A stretch of 64,000 nucleotides of DNA from Phaseolus vulgaris (GCF_000499845.2 NC_023757.2:37595314-37659313); one strand, 5' to 3'. Positions 10,051 through 22,143 are shown, counted from the stretch's first letter. The notes: generated by a model not told the origin, from the letters alone. Program-made: numbers and translations.

Positions 10051-11189
10051 GTATGAGACAACTTTGTTTCTCTGAAATTTAGATAGTCTGTTTAATATTG
10101 CATGGTAGGTTTTTTATACTATGTACAAGTATATCCAGTTTTATTTGGATATTTTTTAGGAACAATGCTTTTGGAATAGGATTGTTTGAGTGCTACCATG
10201 GGAAAGTTCAACTTGAAACGACAACAACTCATAATAGCCTAATTTCTTCTCTATGAGGTTTCACCATTTATTTTACTTCTAAGGACTTGAGCACCAACAT
10301 TAGGATTGAATTGTGATTTGTTTTTCTACAGTGGTTTATGATTGGATTCAATCAATGTCTGGATCTCATCGAGCCTTTAATGAGATTGTTTCTGAGTTTA
10401 AGAAAACGTCTAATATTTTCTAAAATTCCTCCCTTGGAACAAGTGTTTTTAGTTTTCTTGAATTTTTGCTCTTTATAGGTAAGACAAGCAAAGGATGTGA
10501 GGACATGTAGAAACATGGGGATCAATTGAAGCCTTAGTTTGTGTTAATTCGTGACTAGTTATTTGAGTGCAGTTTTTTTATTTGGTGACAAAGATCTATC
10601 AAAATAAAAAAATTAGTTTAAGATTTCCTCTCTATTTGATATTTTCAGATTTGATCACCAAATGTAAGGATTTTCTGTCGTCATTTGTTTTTCTACAGTG
10701 ATGTTTGCATTATGTTTCATGCTACGTCTAATGGATCATGTTATCTGGAAGTTTTTATGGCTCTTGGTAACAGGCTTTACAAGGGTTTTCAGAGGATCAG
10801 TAATTTTAGAGGTGATACCTATTATCATAATTGTGTGTTGCAGTGTGAATTGTTCAAGTTTATTCATCTGCAAAAGGAATCAGTTCTTCATTCATCTTTG
10901 CAGAAGATTAGATGGCTTGTTCAAGTTTATTCATTTGCAAAAGGGATCAGTTCTTCATTCATCTTTGAAGAAGATTAGATGGCTAACTTTATTGTCCGTT
11001 CATTTGATCCAGTAAGAGCCCATTCTAGAAATGTGGACTTCTCTTTTTTGTTCATTTTTAGATTTGGAATTGTTTAAGTACCAACAACATGATTTCATGG
11101 TCTCTTATGATTTCTCCTGAATTCTTAGTTGTTGTCCTACTACCAACCATGTGTGTAAAAGTTTGAAATATACGTTGTGGATATTTTCT

Positions 11190-11234
<45 letters not shown>

Positions 11235-11270
11235 GTTGCTAGTTTTATTTTTGATTGAATTACATAAATG
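10051..11270 (+). repeat. Module M5, copy A, with 67-bp duplication and (TA)n
   Basis: Collinear with 15,346-16,560 (shared TATGAGACAACTTTGTTTCT and AACGACAACAACTCATAATA) and in part with 32,240-32,930 and 44,276-45,070. It contains a 67-bp tandem duplication (10,851-10,917 and 10,918-10,984, each starting TGTTCAAGTTTATTCAT) that is single in the other copies, and a TA dinucleotide run at 11,194-11,231. No conserved frame between copies. Confidence 0.65.
11194..11231. repeat. (AT)n microsatellite, 38 bp
   Basis: About 19 AT units, at the same module position as the runs at 16,485 and 32,844. Confidence 0.9.
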
Positions 11271-11639
11271 ATTTATTAATATGATTATTTGATTATATCA
11301 GAGTTGTAGTGCTTTTTATAAAATTGTTCTTGGTAGTTATGTAATTGTTCATGGTTGTTTTATTACCTTTAATAGTTATTGTTTTTGGAAAAATAATCTA
11401 GAAGTCCTTTGTTGGCTTTTGATTCTCTAACATTTTTTTTTTAATTTTATAGTAGTTGTATATTGCTTTGACAATTTAGTTTAGTTTTTTTAATTGACTC
11501 TGATTGTTAATTAAATATTTATTTACATTAGAATGTTGATGATGTAAATGATTTCTTTTAATGTTGATTATGATTCTATTTTATAAAATATTGTGTTATG
11601 GTAATCATTAATTAATTGCTTTGTATGCACTCATTTATC
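11271..11639 (+). other. AT-rich continuation of M5
   Basis: Matches 35,720-36,115 and, in part, 16,545-16,760 and 20,380-20,640 (shared AAAATAATCTAGAAGTCCTT). No gene seen. Confidence 0.5.
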
Positions 11640-12400
11640 ATATTGTTGTATGACAAATCTTAAAGCTCCCTAAGAGAAAGGTTCATGGGTTGCTGTGTGG
11701 AAAGTTCTAAAACACGCTCAATATAGTAAATTATGGATCATGTGCTTTTACGGAAGAATTATTAATAAATTGAAGTACATGAATTCTTAGTATAATTCTC
11801 TAGTTGATGATGACGAGTTTTTAACCTTTCGCTTAAATTTCTTTGCACCTTTTAAGCTTATGGCTGGTTCACTGATATTTCTTTTGCCTTTGGATGATAT
11901 GAAAACCCCAACAGCCAAGGGCTAAGCATAACGGAAGTCTTTTGAGTTTCCCTTTTATTATTTTTTTTTCTGGTATTGATGACCGAACATAAGGATTGAA
12001 CTATGATGTGTTTATCTGCAGTGGTGTTCGGATTAGTTGGGTATATTCGCATTATCAAGTTTCTATACTTCCTCTTAGCAAGAGCGGTTATTGTTTCCTT
12101 CAATTTTTTGACTGTAAAGGGTTTATCGTTTCCTTCAATAAAATTTGATATTCGTGTTCATTCCTTTTCAGCAAGTCAAGAGTCTCTGAGATTTCTTTTG
12201 GCGGTTGAGGAACAAGATGGTTTTACAGGATATTCTAATTTCTCTATACTTGATCACCAACATTGAATAGTGATTTGTTCTTATGCAGTAAACATAAAGA
12301 TTTATTTTTGATTTGTTTCTCTACAGCAATGTTTTGATTTTTTCGTATCTAATAGTTCTTTATTACTAGTTATAGTTCTGTTAATTTCTCTAGCAAGAGC
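11640..12400 (+). repeat. Module M6, copy A: holds a single copy of the 300-bp monomer
   Basis: The stretch 11,779-12,068 has the complete order of landmarks of the tandem monomer found at 23.3-31.8 kb: AGTATAATTCTCTA, GACGAGTTTTTAACC, TTTCTTTTGCC with GGATGATATGAAAA, CCAAGGGCT, AAGGATTGAACTATGAT, TTTATCTGCAGTGGTG, then GATTAGTTGGGTA. It is present once here and once at 36,257-36,525, which makes these the likely progenitor state. The following CAGCAAGTCAAGAGTCTCTG segment also recurs in M6 at 36,617 and in the 1.26-kb blocks. Confidence 0.7.
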
Positions 12401-13398
12401 TCAGGACTATTTGGATTCAATTTTTTTATAACAAAACTTTATTTTGTCTTTAATAGTTTCCTTCATTGACAAATAAATTTTGAACTCGGTTCTAGCAAAG
12501 CATCAATGTCTTTGCCTAATTTGTGTTTCAAGATTATTGATCTTTCGTATTGAAGTTCTGAAAATTATATTTTTTTCTTAGGTGGAGAAGTATTGAAAAG
12601 ATGGATCTTGAAGTTATTCCTTTCATTTTAGTAGTGTAACTAGCAAGAGCTCAAGATTATTTGCCGCCATTCTTTGATTACAGAAGTTTTTATTTTGTTT
12701 GTTTCTTGCATTGACAAATGAATTTTGAACTTGTTCTTGGATAATTTATCTTTGGGAGAAAATGAATTGGTGGTGTAGGTTTGGGAAACAGTGGATCAGG
12801 ACACCCTGTGGAAATTTAGGTTTTATTATGTGTTTATTATTTTCTTTGCTGCTATTATTCATGGATAAACTTGTGGATTGGGAATGCTTACCTCTTTATG
12901 ACAGGCACCGTAAATGTCTGTGTCAGCCATTTAATTTTCTCTTTCTAGTCCACAGACATTTCTTTCAGCAACTGAGTCATTTAATCGCAAAGAGAGTTTT
13001 GTTGCCTTTCATGTTCTTTGTTGTCAAAACAACCTTGTTTCTTTTTTATCAGCTATAGTATTTAGTTTCACTGCGATCTCGGGATGTGTTATTTGGAAGT
13101 GATGTGGTTACTCATTTAAGGATTGACGTGTTATTTGGAAGTGAGGTGGTTATTCATTCGAGGATTGAATTCCATTCCCTTTGACTTGCATTGTTTGTGT
13201 TCATTGCTATCAAACAACTTTCTTCATTTTAAATGTATGGAGTCTATTTTTTTAAGATGAAATCCCCACTAAATGTTTATGTTTTATTTTTTCTTTCTTT
13301 TTCATCATCTCCTAGTTATTTGTGTTTCTCATAGGCTTGGTCTCATCCCTTCGACTTGCATATGTTTGTGTTCATTGCTATTGAACAACTTTCTTTTT
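12400..13398 (+). repeat. Module M7, copy A
   Basis: Collinear with 36,961-37,990 and in part with 16,771-17,504, 41,880-42,060 and 45,220-45,760. Shared landmarks are AGAGCTCAGGACTATTTGG, AATTTATC followed by GGGAGAAAATGAATTGGTGG, and a tandem pair built on GTGTTATTTGGAAGTGATGT (13,087 and 13,127). Frames of 90-130 codons in this module are T-rich and not conserved in frame between copies. Confidence 0.6.
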
Positions 13399-13945
13399 TG
13401 CCATTAGTCTTCTGGAGCTTTGCCATGAGACTTCTTGAGTTTTGCCGTGAGACTTCTTGAGTTTTGCCGTGAGACTTCTTGAGCTTTGTCACAAGTCTTC
13501 TTGAGCTTTGCCACGAGTCTTCTTGAGCTCTGCCATGAGTCTTCTTGAGCTCGGCAATGAGTTTTCTTGAGCTTTGTCGTGAAGAATGTAGGGGTCAGGT
13601 TTTGGAAACCGTGGATGGAGATGCAGTTAAAGTTTCGGTTTTATTATCTTTGCATTTATTATGCTGATAAAAAAAATCTTTGCATTCATTATTTTCTTTT
13701 TTGATATTCTTTTTGCTACTCTGGTGGAGTGGGAGTTCTTGTAATTGGACCTTTGACTTTGATGATTTGATTATCTTCTACTTGTGTTGTAGAGAATTTT
13801 GAGCTTTGCCATTAGTCTTCTTGAGCTTTGCCATGAGTCTTCTTGATCTCTGCCTTGAGCCTTCTTGAACTCTGCCATGAGTCTTCTTGAGCTTTGCCAT
13901 GAATCTTCTTGAGCTTTGTCATGAATCTTCTTGAGCTTTTACATG
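13399..13945. repeat. Second 22-bp minisatellite block
   Basis: About eight monomers at 13,399-13,575 and about seven at 13,798-13,945, again separated by the head segment of about 200 bp starting near 13,578 (GTAGGGGTCAGGTTTTGGAA). Monomers are more diverged than in the block at 7.2-7.8 kb (for example TTGCCGTGAGACTT variants). Confidence 0.8.
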
Positions 13946-15210
13946 AAGGATGTAGGGGTCAGGTTTTGGAAATAGTGGATGGAGATACAGTTAAAGTTTA
14001 GGTTTTATTATCTTTGCATTTATTATGCTGATAAAAAAAATCTTTGCATTCATTATTTTCTTTGCTCCTATTCTTTTTGCTACTCTTGTGGAGTGGGAGT
14101 TTTTGTAATTGGGCCTTTGACTTTGATGATCTGATTATCTTCTTCTACTTGTGTTGCAATGAACACTTACCATGGATGTTTGTTGGACATATTGTGAAGC
14201 TTCAGGTTTTATTACTTTTCCACTCACTATTTTTCTTATGTGCTCGATTTGGAATGTGTACAGTTTCTCTTATTTGTTGGATAGTTGGAAGGTATTTCAT
14301 TGTATTGTATGTATCTAAGCAAGAGCAATACTTCTAGGTCCTCCATCATCTAACCATATTGATTATAGTTTTCTTGAATTCATTGGCCTAAAAGGAAAGC
14401 TAAGCAATGAAGTTTGGTGTAGGATGTAAAAATGGTTGGTGGAAATTCTGTGATCAGTGAAGCTAAATGTTTCTCTCATTAGGACATTGTTGTGTTTAAC
14501 TGAATTAATTTTTAACTGGCTAAACTTGTTGGTTTGATTATAATCTTGGTTGTATTTTGATGGTGTATGGTTCTAAGAGGCATTGTGGGATTAGCATGAG
14601 ACAAGTGTGGTTGGGCTTTACTCTTTTATTTGATGGTTTGCTTCTTGGTTTGGAAAGTTCTACTATTTAATTTTGATGACTTCTCTGCATAATTCTATAA
14701 TATAGGTCTGTTGTTCTTTTAATAGTTTTCCAAAACCTTTTGATTCATTATTCTTGATCCCAAACATAGAATTTTTGCATGTAATCTCGTGTGATCCTAG
14801 ACAACAATGTCTCTTACTATGATGACGGACATCAATGTCTCTTACGCTGAAATTTTTGAAATTAGTATAAGAATGATCCTGAAATTGAAATTGTTTAAAT
14901 GCTTCACTTTTGTTTCAACAATCTCATGTGTTTCTCGTTCCTTGAGTTTTGAAATTTGCATTTATTTGTTTGCAACACATTGAGTCTTTATTTGAGGTTT
15001 CTCTTTCAGTTCATTAACTCAGCAAGTGATGGAATATAGTGGGACGACTAACATGTTTAATCAACCAGTTATAGATTTTTTTCTTTTTTTCCTTTATTGT
15101 TTATTGAGTTGAGTGCTTTGAAAATATTTCTGTAACCAATTGGGATTGAAAGTCCAGCGTTATGCCTGGCATTAGATAATTGGACTTCTTTTATTAGTTA
15201 TCCAAACCGT
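13946..15210 (+). repeat. Module M3, copy B
   Basis: Collinear with 8,146-9,429. A local insertion near 14,775-14,850 (containing GACAACAATGTCTCTTACTA) is shared with the copy at 31,800-31,880 but not with copy A, so copies at 14 kb and 32 kb are the closer relatives. Confidence 0.6.
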
Positions 15211-16480
15211 TCATTTTTTTCATATTTGTTCTATTTGGACAGGAATTGTATGCGAGAGAGATAATGAAGTTTTGGAGGTGAATTTGTTAATTTCAGTTAC
15301 GACTATGGAGGAATTGTATTTTGGAGGTGAATTTGTGAATTTGTATGAGACAACTTTGTTTCTCTGAAATTTAGAGAGCCTCTTTAATATTGCATGGTAG
15401 TTTTTTTATACGATATACAAGTATATCCAGTTTTATTTGGATATTTTTTAGCAACAATGCTTTTGGAATAGGATTTGTTTGAGCGCTACCATGAGAAAGT
15501 TCAACTTGAAACGACAACAACTCATAATAGCCTAATTCCTTCTATATGAGGTTTCACCTTTTATTTAACTTCTAAGGACTTGATTACCAACATTAGGATT
15601 GAATTGTGATTTGTTTTTCTACAGTGGTTTATGATTGTCTTCAAACAATGTTTGGATCTCATCGAGCCAGTTGGTTTCTGAGTTAAGAATTTTTCTAATA
15701 TTTTCTAAAATTCCTCCCCTGAAACAAGTGTTTTTAGTTTTCTTGAATTTTTGCTCTTTACAGATAAGACAAGCAATGGATGTGTGACGACATGTAGAAA
15801 CATGGGGATCAATTAAAGCCTTAGTTTGTCTTAATTGGTGACTAGTTATTTGAATGCAGTTTTATATGTGGTGACAATGATCTATCAAAATAAAAAAATT
15901 GGTTTAGGATTTCCTCTCTATTTGATATTTTCAGATTTGATCACCAAATATAAGGATTTTCTGTTGCCATTTGTTTCTCTGCAGTGATGTTTGCATTATG
16001 GCTTTACAAGTCTTTCAGAGGATCAGTAGTTTCAGAGGTGAATTGTGTGTTGCAGTGTAAATTGTTCAAGTTTATTTATTTGCAAAAGGGATCAATTCTC
16101 CATTCATTTTTGCAGAAGATTAGATGGCTAACATTATTGTTCGTTCATTTGATCCAGTAAGAGCTCATTCTAGAAATGTGGACTTCTCTTTAAAAGCCTT
16201 TGGTATTTTAACTATCTTCAAAAGATATTTTTTCTGGATCTATTGTTTTGACAGAGCAGGTCTTCGAGGAAGACACGAGTGTTGTTGATTTTTAGATTTG
16301 GAATTGTTCAAGTACCAACAACATGATTTCATGATCTCTTATGATTTCCCCTGAATTCTTGGTTGTTGTTTTGCCAGGGTAGGGTCTGGGTAGATTTGGG
16401 TTTTTGGATTCGGAATTGTCCAACTACCAACAATGTGTGTACAGGTTTGAAATAGATGATGTGTTTGTCAGATATTTTCT

Positions 16481-16523
<43 letters not shown>

Positions 16524-16770
16524 GTTGCTAGTTTTATTTTTCATTCAATTACTTAATTGCTTTATTACTATGATCATTTGATTATAAAATTATTCTTGGT
16601 AGTTATATAATTATTCATGGTTGTTAGATTACCTTTAATAGTTACTGTTGTTGGAAATATAATCTAGAAGTCCTTTGTTGGCTAATGATTCTCTAACATT
16701 TTTTTTAATTTTATGGTAGTTGTATTTTGCTTTGACAATTTAGTTTAGTTTTTTTTATTAACTCTGATTG
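15211..16770 (+). repeat. Modules M4-M5, copy B
   Basis: Carries a single copy of the 67-bp unit (15,220-15,290), then M5 matching 10,051-11,270 and an (AT)n run at 16,485-16,521. The sequence after the run, TTTAGTTGCTAGTTTTATTT, is an uninterrupted version of the site where the Copia element sits at 32,925-35,707. Confidence 0.6.
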
Positions 16771-17504
16771 TTTCCAGCATCGACACATGAATTTTGAACT
16801 TGTTCTTGCATAATTTATCATGGGAGAAAATGAATTGGTGGTGTAGGTTTGGGAAACAGTGGATCAAGACCCTATGGAAATTTGGGTTTTATTCTGTGTT
16901 TATTATTTTCTTTGCTGCTATTATTCACGGATAAACTTGTGGACTGGGAATGCTTACCTCTTTATGACAGGCACTGTAAATGTCTGTGTCAGCCATTTAA
17001 TTTTCTCTTTCTAGTCCGCACTCAGACATTTCTTTCAGCAACCAGTCATTTAATCGGAAAGAGAGTTTTGTTTCCTTTCATGTTCTTTGTTGTCAAAACA
17101 ACCTTTGTTTCTTTCTTATCAGCTATAGTATTTAATTCACTGCGATCTCAGGATGTGTTATTTGGAAGTGATGTGGTTATTCATTCGAGGATTGATGTGT
17201 TATTTGGAAGTGAGGTGGTTATTCATTCGAGGATTGAGTTTCATTCCCTTTGACTTGCATTTTTTTGTGTTCATAGCTATCAAACAACTTTCTTCCTTTG
17301 AAATGTATGGAGTCTATTTTTTTAAGATGAAATCCCCTCTAAATGTTAATGTTTTATTTTTTTTCTTTCTTTTTCATCATTTCCTAGTTATTTGTGTTTC
17401 TCATAGGCTTGGTCTCATCCCTTCGACTTGCATTTGTTTGTGTTCATTGCTATTAAACAACATTTTTTTTAAATGTATGGAGTCTTTTTTGTTACGTCTA
17501 GAGA
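16771..17504 (+). repeat. Module M7, copy B
   Basis: Collinear with 12,780-13,390 and 37,330-37,990. The GTGTTATTTGGAAGTGATGT pair recurs at 17,155 and 17,196. Non-coding by inspection. Confidence 0.6.
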
Positions 17505-17600
17505 TGTTGATTTGCTTGTTTTCATTCCGTTTTAGGTGTTGATTTGTTTGCGTTCATTCCTTTTTAGGTGTTGATTTGTTTGTGTTCATTCCTTTTTAGC
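17505..17600 (+). repeat. 32-bp tandem repeat, three copies
   Basis: Units start at 17,505, 17,537 and 17,569 (TGTTGATTTGTTTGTGTTCA, then TTCCTTTTTAGG). The paralogous site near 38,015-38,080 has two diverged units. Confidence 0.8.
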
Positions 17601-19260
17601 ATTTGGAGGCCTCAAGAATGGTTGAGGATTAAAATCTGGAAGTGTTTAGAACGACCAATAATTCAGGATAACCTAATTTCATTAGTTTCCTTTCCATTTG
17701 ATTTCTTGAGATTTGATCACGAAGAATAAGGATTGAATTGTCATTTGTTTTTATGATGTCTTTCTTTGTTTTGAATGTCTTATTGTCTCTATACTTCAAC
17801 TCTATGAGCCGTTGTAGCCTTCCTGAATTCTTGGGGTGTACAGTACAGGACAAACATGCAACAGATGTTACGTAGGACAGATGTGAGTATCCTTAAAGCT
17901 CTAGGTTTTGGTATCCACACATATTTTTGTCTTTAATTGGGACTGGCTATTTGAATTTCTCTGGTTTTTGAATTCCTTCAATTCATCTTATGCTTTCTTA
18001 ACTTCTTGGTCTTTATTACCAATATCTATTTTTATTTAAATATAGTTCTTAAATTTTTTATGTCTAGGTGTTGATTCGTTTGTGTTCATTTCTTTTTAGC
18101 ATGTAAGACTGGTTAAGGATTAAAATCTGCTAGTGTACACGAAAAACAAGCCACGGATGTGAGGTAGGATATCTAAATACTGGAAGGAGATGCTTGATTC
18201 TGTAGGTTATCCATAATCTTTGATGACAGATGCTTACTTGAGTTTGGATGTAGTTATTTATTTGATGAAAGAGATCTATCATATGTAACTTTGTGTTAGT
18301 TCCTTTTCAGCAGGGGATTCTGGTTGAGGATTAAAAAACATAAATTTGAATATTGATTTTGTTTGATTATTGAAATATGACAAATCTAGCTGTTTGATCT
18401 TTGAATATGTTGATTCTTTTTAGCAAATCATAGGTTAGTAATAATAAAATGCTCAGGGAAGATGTCTCCCCTTTACTTGAAACATTGTAGATAGAGCATA
18501 TTTTTCCAGACTGATATGCGAGGTAGGGTGTGGAAACACTTCCCAGGGGATTTGTGAAGCTTTAGGTTGTTACCTGTTAGATATTATTAGATATTATTAG
18601 ATATTATTAGATATTATTAGATATAATTAGATATTATTTGATATTATGAGATATTATAGATATTGTTAGATATCTCATATTTATGTAATGGGCTTAGCCC
18701 ATATGTTTCTTTTCCTATATAAACATAACCCTATGTGTTCAATATACACAAGGGATTTACCCTATTCTTTCTTTTCCTTTAATATTACCCTTACCATTCT
18801 TGTGTCTTTATTTGTGACTGACTAAACTTCTTGTTTGGATTCTAAGTTTTGGTTGGATTCATTGCTAACATTGTAGTTTGACTGGCAGTCTGGCAGTTCT
18901 TGTGGGTTTAGAGGTCGTGTAATACTCTCTTTTTTAAGTTGTCCATTTCTAAGTAATTTAGGCTTCTCTTAGCTTTTACCAGTCCTGGATTCATAGTGAA
19001 ATTTGACCCTTTTACATGGTGCAATTGAAATTAAGGAGAGAATTATTGATCTTTAGTTTTCTAGTACTGAATTAATTTTGGATTTGTTTTGGTGTAGCAA
19101 ATCTGAAAGGTCATTTTCTTAGTTATTACTTCATTTACTAAATAATCAAGAGCATTGGACAATTTGATTTTGTAGTGTTTTGTTTGCTGCATTGACAAAT
19201 GAATCTTGCATTCTATTGTTTTTAGGAGTTTTAGATTACATCCTGAATATGACATGATGA
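17601..19260 (+). repeat. Module M8, copy A (interrupted by a solo LTR)
   Basis: Collinear with 37,991-39,690 and in part with 46,100-46,540. Landmarks are CTGAATTCTTGGGGTGTACAG, TGATGACAGATG, GGGAAGATGTCTCCCCTTTA and AAAGGTCATTTTCTTAGTTA. A solo LTR is inserted at 18,575-18,784. No conserved reading frame. Confidence 0.6.
18575..18784. mobile_element. Solo LTR of a Copia-type retrotransposon
   Basis: Starts TGTTAGATATTATTAG, expanded into a repeat of TTAGATATTA units, and contains the palindromic GGGCTTAGCCC and a TATA box (CCTATATAAAC, about 18,714-18,724), typical of plant LTR promoters. It ends TTTAATA at 18,784. A perfect 5-bp target duplication TTACC flanks it (18,570-18,574 and 18,785-18,789). 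The uninterrupted paralogous sites at about 39,016-39,050 and 46,365-46,390 confirm insertion at exactly this point. The terminal dinucleotide is TA rather than CA. No internal retrotransposon sequence remains. Confidence 0.8.
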
Positions 19261-19900
19261 TCTCTTCTATCTTCCAAAATGAGAATGATCTGCAACATTA
19301 GAGTTGTATTTAGTTCTATGTCCAATGTGAGAATGAGAAAATTAAGAGCTCTATTTAGTTTTATCTCCAATTATCTCTAATATGAGAATGAGAAACAACA
19401 GTAGTTGGAATGTTTTCTTGCAATCTTCCTGTGCTATGATTTAGTTCTCTCTCCATATATGAGAATAAGAAAATGAGAAAGAGAAACAAGATTATTTGGA
19501 ATGTTTTGTAGTAATCTTCTTGCACTATGATTCGGTTCTCTCCCAATATGCGAATGAGAAACAACAATATTTGGAAAGTTTTGTCGTAATCTTCTTGTGC
19601 TATGATTCGGTTCTGTCCCCAATATGCGAATGAGAAGATGAGAAACAACAGCTTATGAGAGCTCCATTTGGTTCTATCTCCAATATGAGAATGAGAAACA
19701 ACAGTACATGAGAGTTCTATTTAGTTTTATCTCTAATACGATAAAGAAGAGAAACAAAAGCATTTGGATTGTTCTCTTTGTAATCTTCGTGTGCTATGAG
19801 CAACGCCTCCCCTCGAGGCTATGGTTACGGGTGATGCCTCTCTATTCCAACATGAGAGCTCTATATATTTTTTTGGGGTGGGGTCTCAATTTATGATACC
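19261..19900 (+). repeat. Module M9, copy A: diverged tandem of about 80 bp
   Basis: Several diverged units built on CTCCAATATGAGAATGAGAAA, TGTTTTGTCGTAATCTTCTT and CTATGATTCGGTTCTCTC. They match 39,691-40,090 and a single unexpanded unit in M2 (6,437-6,500 and 42,903-42,970). Frames of 60-95 codons on the minus strand come from this periodicity and are not credited. Confidence 0.6.
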
Positions 19901-20665
19901 ATGTGGAAGCAGACACCATATTTTTGCCGTCTATATTTCTCAGCTCTTGCTGATTTTGCCATGCTGAACTTAGTTTTCTTGAATTGCCATTCTTCTTAAA
20001 TTTTTACAGTAAAGCAATAGATATGTGGGGGCAGGTTTTGGAAACATTGTATGGAGATCTGGTGAAACTTTAGATTTTATTATCTTTGCATATTCATCAT
20101 TTTCTTTGATGGCTAAACTTGTGGATTGGGAGTTCTTGTAAACAGGCACTATGTGAGTTTGAGAGGCTTTGGCAATTGTGTTGTTAGGCCTTCGATCCTG
20201 GTGATTTGATAATCTGTTGCAGTGAAGACTTTATGGATGTCTGTTACCCAAATTACGGTACATTATTGGACTTACATTTCCATTTCACTATTTTTTTTAT
20301 ATCCTTGATTTGGTTGTGGTATCTCTTATTGGTTGAATAGTGGGAAGGCACATGTGAATCTTATGATGTATTGCCTTTAATAGTTTTTGCTGTTGGAAAA
20401 ATAATCTAGAAGTCCTTTCTTAGCAAATTATTCTCATTATTGTAGAAATTCTATAACATTTATTCAGGTTTTACTTTCTACAATTAGTTTATTTTTATCC
20501 ACTCCGATAACTAATTAAATATTTACTTTCTCTAGAAAGTAGACTATGTGATTGATATATTTTAATGTTATTCATAAATTAGTTCTTTATATTAATCATT
20601 ACAAAAATGTTTGGTATACACTCATATTTATCATATTGCCTTCAAGTAGAAAGGTATTTGTATAG
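19901..20665 (+). repeat. Partial M2 plus M5-end segment
   Basis: Positions 20,030-20,370 resemble 5,990-6,370, and 20,370-20,600 resembles 11,340-11,600. No gene seen. Confidence 0.5.
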
Positions 20666-21604
20666 GGCAATTGCTTCCTCCCCCAATCAATTTTGACTAG
20701 CATTCAATAGAAGTTTTAAAACTTCATTATGCCTTTTTCACGGCTTACGAATGCCAATATCCAAAAGTGACATATTTGCCTATGGATATTGCCATTTGGA
20801 AGTGATAGTTTTGCCTACGGATATTAACATTCGAAAGTGTCAGTTTTGCCTACGGATATTGACATTTGGAAGTGTCAGTTTTGCCTACGGACATTGGCAT
20901 CTGGAACTGGCACTCTTTGATTGCGTTCATTTTTATCCGAAAGGCACTATCATTTTTCTTAATATACATATCAGGAAGCCAATCATCCTTAACTTTTTTT
21001 TTTGGCAGTGTAATGATTTTGTTACTTTTAATGGATTAAAACCACTAAACCGAACCAATTTAAAGAATAAAAGTAAAATCAACATTAAAATTTGTTACTT
21101 GCTTTTTATTATAAAATATTTATATTATCATTTATATATTTTCAAATGCATTAACCATTGATGACATATAGAACATTGTTGAGAGTAGAAAAAAAGCACC
21201 CAATAAACACATTTTGGATTTTCAAAATGGGACCTGATGAAAAAGACTTTCGTGGTGCATATGGATGTTTATATTCATAACTCATAACACAATTACGGAC
21301 AAAAATATTCAGAACCCGTGAGAAGCGTGAAGCGACACGTCTCCTTTTCTGGTGTCTTTGCTTTCTGTCGTTGTTGAAGTGGCTCAAAAGCGTTGCTTGC
21401 GTGTGTGTAAGACTTTCGGAAGAGAATGTCTACAAGAAACAATGAATGACCTTCTGCACTGTGCTTGATTGTGGGGTGTATGGAACCTAATTTCACTCAT
21501 TAAGGGTGTCATGGTAATTTCATATAGATCATTAAGGGTGTTATGGTAATTTCAAACAGAAAATTGGGTGTTAGTTAGAATTGATTGGGTGCAGGAGAGT
21601 CAGC
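20666..21604. mobile_element. Mutator-like non-autonomous TIR element
   Basis: The left end GGCAATTGCTTCC followed by CCCCAATCAATTTTGACTAG and the right end (inverted) GCTGACTCTCCTG followed by CACCCAATCAATTCTAACTA form an imperfect terminal inverted repeat of about 35 bp. The flanks TTTGTATAG (20,657-20,665) and TTTGTGTAG (21,605-21,613) are a 9-bp target duplication with one mismatch, the length typical of Mutator-like elements. No transposase is encoded. It contains a 35-bp tandem (20,775-20,914). A related right end lies at 1-171. Confidence 0.65.
20775..20914 (+). repeat. 35-bp tandem repeat, four copies, inside the Mutator-like element
   Basis: Units start at 20,775, 20,810, 20,845 and 20,880 (TTTGCCTACGGATATTGACA, then TTTGGAAGTGTCAG). 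They cause a spurious plus-strand open frame in this stretch. Confidence 0.85.
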
Positions 21605-22143
21605 TTTGTGTAGCAATAAAAAGTCACAAAGAAATCTATTCAACTCTAAAAGGTTGTGATATTTAACACCACAAAGAGTAAAAAACATTCACAAATTAAT
21701 AAAATAATATTTTAATCATATTTAATTTATTTTTATTTTTAAATATTATTATATTATTATAATGAGATGTTAAGTATACGTTTTTACATGGTGTCAAAAA
21801 ATTATTTTCCTATTCTAAAAGAACTTAGACAAATGTCTTATTATAATAAAACTAATAATGTGGAAAATATTTTAAAAAACACTAATAAAAGAAATAAGTT
21901 TATTTTTCAAATTGAAGTCAAATTAAGATTAAAACAATCTTAAAATTTAATTATATTGACTAAAAAGTTAATAAAAACAAAACAATATTTACAAGATATT
22001 TTTAAATATCTTTAAAATAATAACTGCAAATTTGTTTCCCCTGTTTTGTGTCAGCGGTTTGTTATAAGATAAGGATGAAAATCTTAATTGCATATTTTCA
22101 CCTCACCGCGTAATATAAGCTGTCAATCTTGACCCTCCCTTTC
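21605..22143 (+). promoter_or_regulatory. Upstream region of promoter-like start B
   Basis: From about 21,840 (AATAAAACTAATAATGTGGA) the sequence is paralogous to 40,480-40,750 upstream of start D, so the promoter region was duplicated with its unit. Closer in, TGTGTCAGCGGTTTGTTATA is followed by GATAAGGATG (GATAAG-type motif, 22,068-22,077) and CACCGCGTAATATAAGCTGT. This part is shared with start C at 27,735-27,800. Confidence 0.4.

Noticed and set aside
19876..19910. Primer-binding-site look-alike (inverted, ATGGTATCATAAATTG)
   Set aside because: It matches only the first eight bases of the usual tRNA-Met site, and no LTR end or polyprotein is adjacent. It belongs to an M2-type module.
20751..21161. 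Plus-strand frame of 136 codons
   Set aside because: Its first half is the 35-bp tandem inside the Mutator-like element and the rest is A/T-rich. It is not similar to a transposase.
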